64,000 nucleotides of DNA, taken from the NCBI RefSeq assembly GCF_018131225.1, contig NZ_JAFCMM010000004.1, forward strand, positions 434,001-498,000, read 5' to 3'. Below are positions 45,651 to 54,000 of the stretch, in pieces (position 1 is the stretch's first letter; the number at the start of each line of letters is the position of its first letter). Under the pieces are notes generated by a model that had not been told where the DNA came from, did no database searches, and saw nothing but the letters and a program-made list of their open reading frames with translations. The position numbers and the translations under genes are program-made. Origin of the DNA: Bradyrhizobium sp. U87765 SZCCT0048 (GTDB taxonomy: Bacteria; Pseudomonadota; Alphaproteobacteria; Rhizobiales; Xanthobacteraceae).

Positions 45651-46469
45651 CTAAAGAAAGCGTTTCACGAACCTCAGCGCGGTCTCAGCCACTTCCCGCC
45701 AGCCGCTGTCGATCGTCAGCGAGTGGCCACGCCCCGGAAGTTGAACGAACTCGGTGATCGCCTGCCGGTTGCGTTTCTGCTGGTCGTAGGCGGCACGAGC
45801 CACCGATGGCGGCACGGTGTGGTCGCGCTCACCAGAGATCATCAGCAGCGGTCCACGTTGCGCGGCCTCGGTGTCGACGCGAACCTCCGTCCATGGATTA
45901 AGGTTCGCGACCGCGGCCTGGAAGATCGGCCGGCCAGGCGCCGGCGCCTGATAGGCTTGGTAGAGCGCCTCGCTCTCAGGTTCAGGCACTGCATTGCCGA
46001 AGGCGTAACGGAACTGCTCAGAGGTGAGGCCAACTTCCCGGGCAGCGTTGGCCGGGTTATGCAGGACCGGCCAGGCGGACCGAAGGGCCGACATCGGCAG
46101 CGGCAGGACACCCCGGAATGGCGCAGGATCGATCGCCACGGTCGCGGCGGAGAGTCCGCGCCCGGCCAGGATCTGCGCGATGAGCCCGCCGAATGAATGG
46201 CCGATGAGGGCCGGGCGGCGGCCGAGCGCCTCGGCGATGCCGGCGAAATGCGCCGTGACCTCGCCTACGGTTTCGGGCGCCATGGCGCCGCCCACCTCCG
46301 CCGGCCAGCAGGGCGCGAGCGCAGCATAGCCGGCGGCCTCGAACATCTCGGCCCATCGGTCCCAGGAGCTGGGCTTCAGCCACAGGCCGTGGATGAAAAT
46401 GACCGGTTGTTTCGTGGACACATTGTTCTGGTCGATCGCGTCGGCGATAGTCTGGGTCGTCATGATCAA
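45651..46469 (-). CDS. Alpha/beta-hydrolase
   Basis: A 272-residue alpha/beta-hydrolase with oxyanion motif FIHGLW, nucleophile S92 in IGHSFGG, acid D216 in SGERDHTVP and H249 in GRGHSLTID: a complete Ser-Asp-His triad. No signal peptide is seen. Its start overlaps the stop of the YcaC-like gene upstream (46466-46469), so the two are co-translated. Esterase, lipase or thioesterase activity is possible, and the substrate is unknown. The TAG stop is followed in frame by the SDR fragment. Confidence 0.88.
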   Translation of the reverse strand: MIMTTQTIADAIDQNNVSTKQPVIFIHGLWLKPSSWDRWAEMFEAAGYAALAPCWPAEVGGAMAPETVGEVTAHFAGIAEALGRRPALIGHSFGGLIAQILAGRGLSAATVAIDPAPFRGVLPLPMSALRSAWPVLHNPANAAREVGLTSEQFRYAFGNAVPEPESEALYQAYQAPAPGRPIFQAAVANLNPWTEVRVDTEAAQRGPLLMISGERDHTVPPSVARAAYDQQKRNRQAITEFVQLPGRGHSLTIDSGWREVAETALRFVKRFL

Positions 46470-47077
46470 TGCCCCTCAACGGTGAACAGGATGTCGGAAA
46501 AGCCGGGGACGGTGTCGGCGCGATTCCAATCCCGCTGCAGTTCGCAGATCAGCTGCACCCAGCTGGTGGGTTGAGCGCCGGCCTGGATCAGGCGCGACAG
46601 CCCAGCCTCGTGAGCCACACGGGACGTGCCGCCCACGGCATCGACCACCGGATAAACCTCGAAGCCTTCCCGCAGGGCGTCGAGCGCGGGGTGGACCAGG
46701 CACACTTCGGTCCAGAGTGCGGTCATGATCAGCTTCTTGCGACCCGTGGCGTGAACCGCGGCCACGAAGTCCTTGTCCTCCCAGGCGTTAATAGAAGTCC
46801 GATCGATAGGGGTGATGTCCGGGAAGACCTCGGCGATCTGGCGGATGGTGGGCTGATTGCGCCCGGTGGCGACGTTCACCGTGGCGATGACCGTCGGCAG
46901 GTCGAACAGTTTGGCGGTCCTGGCGACGGCGGTGATGTTGGCAACGAGGCTCCGCTTTTCCATTGACTGGATGGAGCCGACCTGGACCGGCTGGTAGTCG
47001 ATGATCACCAGGGCCGCGTTCTGCGGCGTCAGCAGATGGTCGGTTTGCGGGTCGCGAATGATGGGGAAGGATGTCAT
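46466..47077 (-). CDS. Cysteine hydrolase of the isochorismatase/YcaC type
   Basis: A 203-residue isochorismatase-fold protein with the Asp-Lys-Cys set D27 (IIDYQP), K114 (GRKKLIM) and C126 (TEVCLVHPA). The opening and the TEVC segment resemble E. coli YcaC and the Pseudomonas homologues, whose substrate is not known. It is translationally coupled to the downstream alpha/beta-hydrolase and lies 31 bases after the hydrolase-cupin gene, so all three look like one operon. Confidence 0.88.
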   Translation of the reverse strand: MTSFPIIRDPQTDHLLTPQNAALVIIDYQPVQVGSIQSMEKRSLVANITAVARTAKLFDLPTVIATVNVATGRNQPTIRQIAEVFPDITPIDRTSINAWEDKDFVAAVHATGRKKLIMTALWTEVCLVHPALDALREGFEVYPVVDAVGGTSRVAHEAGLSRLIQAGAQPTSWVQLICELQRDWNRADTVPGFSDILFTVEGH

Positions 47078-47108
47078 GAGAGTCTCCTGTTTTGTCGGGG
47101 TAGGATGA

Positions 47109-48482
47109 TCAGTGGGACGAGGTGGCGGCGACGTAGACCGTGTCGCTCGGGCCGATGCCGGTCAGCCTGACGACGGCAGGATCAGCTCGCGTGAAGGCGA
47201 AGTGCGGGGTGCCCCCCGGCTCGGTGTAGAGGCCGCCGACCGTCAGCGGCTTGACCGCCGCGTCATTCGCCTTGGCGCCATAGCCGAAGTACCAGCTCCC
47301 GGAGATCACGTTGGCGAAGCGATCGTCACGGTGGGTGTGGGGCGCGATCCTTGTGTTCGGTGGCACGTGGATCTCGAGCATGTACGGTCCGGGCTTGGCT
47401 GGGTCGCCGTAGAGCAGCACAGTGCGGATCCCGCTCAACCCCGAAGTGCCGGCACCCGCGCCGGATAACTGCATCGCCTGTGTCTGTTCCAGCGACAGCG
47501 CCGCCTGCCCAAGGCGCCCGTCCTTGACTGGCGCCGGCCGGCCGTCGAGAAACTGTTCGATCGCCATCACGGTGGCCGCGGGCTGCTCCTCCATGAGCCA
47601 ATGTCCGGCGTTCGGGATAACCCGCTCCTCGACATCGACCGCGCCGGCCTCGGCAACGATCGCCATTGTCGGGCCGAAGGACTTCTCGCCTCCGATCGCC
47701 AGGACCGGCATGGCGAGCTTTCCATGCGCCGCGAGCCAGGCGCGGTTGTCGATGGCGTCCTGATCAAAGGCGGCGAACTGCGCGAAGCCCGCATGCATGC
47801 GCCCCGGCGCCGCATAGAGTTCAGCGTAGTGAACACGCGTGGCCTCCGGGAAATTCGCGGGATCGGCCGAGAACTCGTTCCAGAACCGGTCGAGATAGAT
47901 GCGCTCGCGCCCCGCGACCAGGCGCTCCATATCCGCTCCGCCGAACCGGAAATGCCAGAGCAGCGGATTCTTCAGAATCTCGTCCCAAGGTCCGACGCCC
48001 GGGACGGGCGCATCCATCAACACCAGCTTGGTCACCCGATCCGGGTGGCGCGCGGCGAGTGCAAAAGCGACCATGTTGCCGATGTCGTGCGCCACCACGT
48101 CGGCGCTCGGCGCATGCAGCGCATCCATGATGCCAACGATGTCTTCCGCCTCGTTGGCTTTCTCAAAGCCGGTCTCGGCGCGGACGGACAGGCCCATGCC
48201 CCGCAGATCAGGCACGATCACCGTGTGGTTGCGCGCCAGGTCGGCCGCCAGCGGCGCCCACATGTCGCCGGTGTCGCCGTAACCGTGCAGCAGCACAACC
48301 GCTGGCCCGGCTCCGCCGACCCGGACGTGGAGGATCGTGCCGTTGGTCATGACCTCTTCGGTGTGGAAGGTCTTGGGGAAATCCAGCCGGAGATCGGCTG
48401 CCGGGCAGATGGCTGGGCTGGCCAAGACGGTGAGCGCGGCACCTGCGAGGGCGAGCCGGCGAAGTAAGGTCGGAACAATCAT
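47109..48482 (-). CDS. Exported alpha/beta-hydrolase fused to a C-terminal cupin domain
   Basis: A 457-residue two-domain protein. Residues 1-29 are a signal peptide (ASPAICPAAD). Residues 40-315 are an alpha/beta-hydrolase with oxyanion HGYGD, nucleophile Asp133 (AHDIGN) and H293 (NAGHW), the Asp-type nucleophile of epoxide hydrolases and haloacid/haloalkane dehalogenases. Residues 345-457 are a cupin with metal-type histidines H381-x-H383 and H426 (IAPHTHRDD, GGTPHFAF). The fusion is uncommon. It faces a LysR gene 106 bases away that probably controls it. The reaction is unknown. Confidence 0.88.
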   Translation of the reverse strand: MIVPTLLRRLALAGAALTVLASPAICPAADLRLDFPKTFHTEEVMTNGTILHVRVGGAGPAVVLLHGYGDTGDMWAPLAADLARNHTVIVPDLRGMGLSVRAETGFEKANEAEDIVGIMDALHAPSADVVAHDIGNMVAFALAARHPDRVTKLVLMDAPVPGVGPWDEILKNPLLWHFRFGGADMERLVAGRERIYLDRFWNEFSADPANFPEATRVHYAELYAAPGRMHAGFAQFAAFDQDAIDNRAWLAAHGKLAMPVLAIGGEKSFGPTMAIVAEAGAVDVEERVIPNAGHWLMEEQPAATVMAIEQFLDGRPAPVKDGRLGQAALSLEQTQAMQLSGAGAGTSGLSGIRTVLLYGDPAKPGPYMLEIHVPPNTRIAPHTHRDDRFANVISGSWYFGYGAKANDAAVKPLTVGGLYTEPGGTPHFAFTRADPAVVRLTGIGPSDTVYVAATSSH

Positions 48483-48588
48483 TGGCGATCTCCTTTGTTG
48501 ATGCCTCTCGTATGACGCAAAGCTAGACGTAGACGCCCAGCTGTATTAGCTAGTGGAGAGGCCAAGGATTTTTGATTTGAACGCAAAG

Positions 48589-49509
48589 ATGGCGAGCGCC
48601 AGTGTAGATCGCGCCCGCGAACTCGAAGTATTCTGCGCGGTGGCCGCCGGCGGCAGCTTCTCAGCCGCGGGCCGCAGCCTCGCGCTGACCCCGTCGGCCA
48701 TCAGCCGCACCCTGGACCGGATCGAGGCACGGCTCGGCGCGCGCCTGCTGTTGCGGACTACGCGCGCGCTCACGCTGACCGCCGAGGGCAAGGCCTATCT
48801 CAGCGCGGCTCGCCGCATCTTAACGGACCTCGACGAAGCCGAGCAGGCCATCGCCGACCAGAGTTCGCCCCGCGGCCGCATCCGGGTCAGTGCCGCCGTG
48901 TCGCACGGGCGATTCTGCGTTGTCCCGCTGCTGGGGGAGTTCGTCCGCCGCTATCCGAACATCCTGGTCGACATCAACCTCAGCGACGGGATCGTCGATG
49001 TGGCCGCGGGGCAGGCAGACGTCGCGATACGCGGCGGCCCGCTGGCCGACAGCGCACTCACGGCGCGTCGCCTCAGCGAGAACGGTCGCACCATCGTCGC
49101 CTCGCCGGCCTACCTCGCTCGCTGGGGTGTGCCGGAAACGCCGGAGGACCTGCACAATCACAATTGTCTGAACTTCAGCTTTCGCCGCACCGAGCCGGTC
49201 TGGCCGTTCCGCCGAGACGGGGTCGACTACGCCCTCAAGGTGCGGGGCGCCATCGAAGCCAATAGCGGTGAAACCCTGGGTCAGTTGGCGCTCGATGGCG
49301 TAGGCATCGCCCGCGTTGGCGATTTCAGCCTCGGCGCCGCGATCGCTGACGGACGGCTGGTTCCCCTGCTCGAAGCTTTCAACCCCGGCGATCGGGAAAT
49401 CTTCCACGCGGTCTTCGTCGGCGGGGCCAACATGCCTGCGCGCATCCGAGCATTCGTGGACTATCTGGTGGAACGCATGGACGACCGTTCTGCAAGACAG
49501 TGCCGATAG
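48589..49509 (+). CDS. LysR-family transcriptional regulator of the hydrolase operon
   Basis: A 306-residue LysR protein with a helix-turn-helix near residues 20-40 (SFSAAGRSLALTPSAISRTL) and an effector-binding domain of the type that regulates aldehyde or quinone reductases (DGIVDVAAGQADVAIRGG). ATG 48589 is used; a TTG at 48577 with an AAGGA site upstream is an alternative. It is divergent from the hydrolase-cupin gene with a 106-base shared promoter region, the usual arrangement for a LysR gene and its target. Confidence 0.9.
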   Translation: MASASVDRARELEVFCAVAAGGSFSAAGRSLALTPSAISRTLDRIEARLGARLLLRTTRALTLTAEGKAYLSAARRILTDLDEAEQAIADQSSPRGRIRVSAAVSHGRFCVVPLLGEFVRRYPNILVDINLSDGIVDVAAGQADVAIRGGPLADSALTARRLSENGRTIVASPAYLARWGVPETPEDLHNHNCLNFSFRRTEPVWPFRRDGVDYALKVRGAIEANSGETLGQLALDGVGIARVGDFSLGAAIADGRLVPLLEAFNPGDREIFHAVFVGGANMPARIRAFVDYLVERMDDRSARQCR

Positions 49510-49559
49510 CAAGCGTGGCCGTCACAATATGCCGCGTCGCTTGCTATCGGATGCTTGAT

Positions 49560-49787
49560 CGCATCTACACTGACAACACCGCTCATCACCTGCGGCTCAA
49601 GACTGATTGCAAGGTATCGGCGATCGACGCCGCAATGGCGACTGCCGCGGCACCAACGTTTCTGAATCCGCACGTGACCGAGAACGAGATTGAATTCCTC
49701 GACGGCGACGGATGGGCAAACAACCCGATCCGCAGAGCAGGCGAAAGAGCTCGTGCCATTTCAACCGCTGAAGTCCGAGGCAATTAA
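49560..49787 (+). pseudogene. Patatin-like phospholipase fragment
   Basis: The + frame contains SAIDAAMATAAAPTFLNPHV and then IEFLDGDGWANNPI, matching the second half of the patatin active site (A-x-x-A-T-S-A-A-P-T-F and D-G-G/A-x-x-A-N-N-P, here DGDGWANNP). The N-terminal G-x-S-x-G nucleophile motif and the rest are absent. Such patatins are phospholipases, some acting as defence effectors of the CapV type. Only about 70 codons remain, so it cannot be functional. Confidence 0.65.
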
Positions 49788-50220
49788 ATTCGACCCAAAT
49801 AGGCCCACTTGAGAACTGCTCTCCCGATCGACTCAGAGCGGTGGTCTCTTGGTAAAGCCAGCCCTGCTTGACTGCAGGCGTAGGCGCCTTGGCCGACCGG
49901 AAGCGGCCAAAATGGTAGCTTCGCTCGCAGGGCCAACTTCTGTGATCGCGACAGGCCCAAGCTTGAGCTTATGCATGCTATCGGGTCCAACTTATTTGTC
50001 GCACGCCTATTGGGTGCTTCAACACGCGCGGTTGCCGTACCCGGATGTTGGTCCCCTAGCCCAATCCTTCGCGGCGCCGTCTGCGGCATGTCGATCGGAC
50101 CTCGGTCGATCCGGCTTCGCCGGAAAGCGCCGCGATGTCGCGGATGCGCAAGCACCACATTCACCTGATGCTGTTGGAAGCACCCGGCGAAGCGTGCTTC
50201 CATCACCAGCGGGTTTGCGA
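49788..50220. other. Unassigned stretch between patatin and dinB remnants
   Basis: No recognisable gene, repeat or structure. An open + frame runs from 49849 into dinB, but its first 124 codons lack protein-like composition. The stretch is less GC-rich than the surrounding chromosome, consistent with imported and decayed DNA. Confidence 0.45.
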
Positions 50221-50925
50221 ATGGACAGCCCCGACGACATCCCTGCGCCTCGCCAGCGCAAGATCATCCACATCGACATGGATGCCTTCTACGCCTCGGT
50301 CGAGCAGCGCGACAATCCGGAGCTTCGTGGCAAGCCCGTCGCAGTCTGTGGGTCGCGCGAGCGCGGAGTTGTAGCCGCAGCAAGCTATGAAGCGCGCAGA
50401 TTCGGCGTCCGGTCGGCGATGCCGTCCGTGACCGCCAAGCGGCAATGCCCGGACCTCATCTTTGTGAAGCCGCGCTTCGAGGTCCACAAGACGATTAGTC
50501 AGCAGATCCGCACAATCTTCGCCGAGCACACGCCCATGATCGAGCCGCTATCGCTGGACGAGGCCTACCTCGACGTCACCGACAATCTCCAGCTCATCCC
50601 TCTCGCCCGGGATATCGCGCTGCAGATCCGAGCCAGGATCAAGGCCGAGACCGGCCTCAATGCGTCGGCGGGTATCTCCTACAACAAGTTTCTGGCCAAG
50701 CTCGCGTCCGACCACCGCAAGCCGAACGGGCAGTACGTGATCGCTCCGGAGATGGGAGCAGCCTTCGTCGAGGACCTGCCCGTCGGCAAATTCTACGGCA
50801 TCGGACCCGCGACTGCCGCCAGGTTCAACGCACTCGGCATTCGGACCGGTCGCGACATCCGCAATCAGACGCTCGACTTTCTCGAGGCGCACTTTGGCAA
50901 AGCCGGCACCTATTCATGGCTTGTT
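50221..50925 (+). pseudogene. dinB: C-terminally truncated DNA polymerase IV (DinB)
   Basis: ATG 50221 starts a Y-family polymerase with the palm motifs IIHIDMDAFYASVEQR and PLSLDEAYLDVT, the fingers segment SYEARRFGVRSAMP and the helix-hairpin-helix GKFYGIGPATAARF. Similarity stops at FGKAGTYS near codon 235; the little-finger domain (about 110 residues) needed for DNA and clamp binding is absent. The open frame goes on to 51201 with unrelated, Pro/Arg-rich sequence that overlaps the exoprotein gene on the other strand. Loss of function is likely, since the catalytic residues are kept but not the clamp-binding tail. Confidence 0.8.
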
Positions 50926-51036
50926 CTCCCTCAGCCGATGTGCTCGTGTCTCGAGCCACCCGTGCGAGAGAACTATCTATCCTTGAGCCGGGCGATTGGG
51001 ATGCCGCGACAGAACCCGTCAACGCCAGCGCCACCA

Positions 51037-54000
51037 TCAGTGGCCGACGTAACAGCTGCCGCTGAAGCACACCACCGGCTGGTCGAAGCGCGGATCGACG
51101 AAGAGAGCGCCGCTGCCCGGACCTGTGGGCGCCGGCGCCCCGCTCCCCGACACGCTGGGGGCCGAGAACTGCGGCGGCCAGCCAAGTCGTGTTTGCTGTG
51201 ACAAGGTCACGCTGGCAAAATTGTCCGCCACCACGATCGGGCGCGTCAGACCACCATCGCTCGGCGGCTTTGGCAGCGATATCTGCGGCGCGGGATGGGC
51301 ATAGACGAAGGCGTTGCCCGATGGGATGGCGCTGGCGAAACGTCCCATCGCAAAGTCGAAGGCGTCGCCATACACGCTTGTCCCCGTGAGCCCGCCGAAC
51401 TGATTGACCGGCGCCACGCCCGTCGGATCGGCCGCATTCTGGGTGTAGACGGTGAAGAACGTGCCCGGTGTCAGCGCCGCCGCACCAGCCTGGTTGATGA
51501 CATTGCCATTGACGGCAATCAGGATGGCACCGCCGCTGGTGATGCCGCCGTTCGCCGCGATGGTCAGCGGCGCACCTGCCGTGGTCGAGATCAGGCTGTA
51601 ATCGGCCCCCGCGATCACCCGCTGATCCAGCGTGAAGCTCGCGCCAGTCAACGTGAGCGTCGTAGCAGCCGATCCCAGCGCGGTTGTCAGTGCGGCATAG
51701 GTGCTATTGCCGAAGGTCGCGCCGAGATCGGATTGCAGCGCGCTGTAGCTGGTCTGCGCCGTCGTCTGCCTGCTGAGCCCACTGCTCACCACACCGAGAT
51801 CAAGGCTGTTGCCTGCGAGTGCTGAAGCGTCGGTGTAGGTCAAGCCGCTGACGCTGCTCGCACCGGAGAGCGTCAGTGTCGTCCCGAGCTTGTTGCCCGT
51901 CGGCGCGAGCGTTCCGGCCGCAACGGCGACGTAGTAGTAGCCGTTGGCCCCCACCGATGCGCTGCCGCCGCCCAGCAGCATGCCATCCATGTAGACCGCG
52001 ACCTGCCCGCCGGCCGCCGCGGCTCCACCCGCGGACTGCGCCGTGCCCGAGACCGCCTGCACGCCATCCGGGAAGAAGCTCTGAATGTAGGGATAGAGAC
52101 CACCGGAGCCGCCGGCCCAGATGGTCGGATCGAAGCCTGCAGGCAGCCCGGCCCGCTGGAGCTGCGCCGTGGTCAGGCCAGCCACGTTGGCGCCCTGACC
52201 GGCGAGATCAAGTCCAAACGCAGTTGTTTGACCGGATGTCCCGGTGTTGAACGCGCCGCTGGTGATGGTGCCGGAGTTGCGGCCGATGAAGCCGCCGACA
52301 AACGCCGCGCCGCGGACAAACCCCGTCGAATAGCCCGACGAAACGGTCCCGACGTTGAAACCGATCAGACCGCCGACCATCGAGCCGGCGCTCAGGACCG
52401 CACCAGTCGCGTAGACGTCCTGAACCGTGCCGCTATTGCGCCCCATCAGGCCGCCGGTACCGCGACCGCCGCTCGAGGAGTTGATCACCGCCCCCGTCGC
52501 GAACGACTGGCTCACGACATTGTCCGTAAGCGCGCTGGAACCGATCAGGCCGCCGACGCTGTCACCGGCACCAGTGACGGTCCCGGCCGCATAGCTTCGC
52601 TGGATCGTGCTGCCGGCGCCGACGAAGCCGATGTCGGAAATGGTGGTGACGATGCCGATCAACCCGCCCACGGAGCTCTGGCCGCTGACATTGCCGAGCG
52701 CATAGGAATCCGAAACCGTCGACTTCAGGCTGCTACCGATCAGGCCGCCGGCGGAGCTCCCACCGGCGGTCACCGCGCCGGTCGCGTAGGATGACGCAAC
52801 CGTGCTCTGGCCGCTCTGTCCGATCAGGCCGCCGACATTGCTGCCACCGCCGCTGACCGTTCCCGTCGCGTAGCTGCCGCTTATGCTCGTTCCGGCGGCC
52901 AGGCCGACCAGGCCGCCGACATAGTTGCCGGTGCTGGTGACGTTTCCGGTGGCATAGGAATCGCTGATGGTGCTGTTCGCTGAAGTGGTGAATTTTCCAA
53001 CCAGGCCACCGACAAAGTCCGAGCCGTTGAGGGACGATGCGGCAAGGCTGGTGACATTGCCGGTGGCGTAGGACGACGCGATCGATCCGCTGCCACTGCC
53101 CAACAGGCCGCCGACGAGGTTATAGCCGGTCACCGCACCGGTCGCGAAGGACGATGCGATGCTGCCCTGGTTGAAGCCGACCAGGCCGCCGACGTTCGCG
53201 CCGTAGAGCGCGGCATTGCCGCCCGAGGGCGGAATGAACATGGCGGAGACGGCACCGCTCGCGGACGAGTCGGCGATCGCGCCATCGTTGGCCCCCACCA
53301 GGCCGCCCGCGTTCTGAGTGCTCCGCACCACACCACTCGCCTGCGACATGAGGATCGTTCCCTGGCTGTATCCGACGAGGCCTCCCGCATTGGCAAATCC
53401 GAAGACATTCGTGGAGGCCTGCGATGCAACGATCAGGCCGGCGTTGATCCCGACCAGTCCGCCGACGGCCGTGCCACCCCCGTTCGTCATGTTGCCGCTG
53501 GCAGACGACGCGAAGATCGTTCCGGCATTGAGCCCGGCAAGCGGCCCGGCACTCGTCGCAGGAATGACCGTCGCATTGGTGACCGCGATGTCGCGCACCA
53601 TGCCGCCAGGGCCGACAAAGCCAAACAGGCCGGCATAGGAGGCCGTCGGAGCGAGCGACAGTCCATCGATAGCGTGCCCGAGCCCCGTGAAGACTCCCGT
53701 GAACGCGATCACACCATCGGTGCCGATCACCACATTATTGACGTTGGCGCCGATCAGGGCGTTGGTATAGGTCGTGCCGGCCGCGGACAGATTACCCGCC
53801 AGCGCATAGTTTCCTGTCGGTCCGGGACCATAAACCGGAATGCTCGCGCCAGTCGCCGCGCTGTAGCCGTCGATCGCATCGAGCTGCGCCATGGTGTAGA
53901 CCAGCGTATAGGATGCACCGTTGATGGTCAGCGACTGTCCCGTAATGCCTGTGCCTGACGGCCCCGCGGCATAGGTGAGACCCGCGCCGTTGCCGAACGA

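Noticed and set aside
49849..50220. An N-terminal extension of 124 residues for the DinB protein
   Set aside because: The open frame runs through, but the sequence is not protein-like and the conserved polymerase start (IIHIDMD) comes right after ATG 50221.
52230..53560. Regularly repeated DNA that could be mistaken for a CRISPR array
   Set aside because: The repeats are 22-30 codon protein repeats (GLUG) with continuous coding and no fixed repeat/spacer lengths; no cas genes are nearby.
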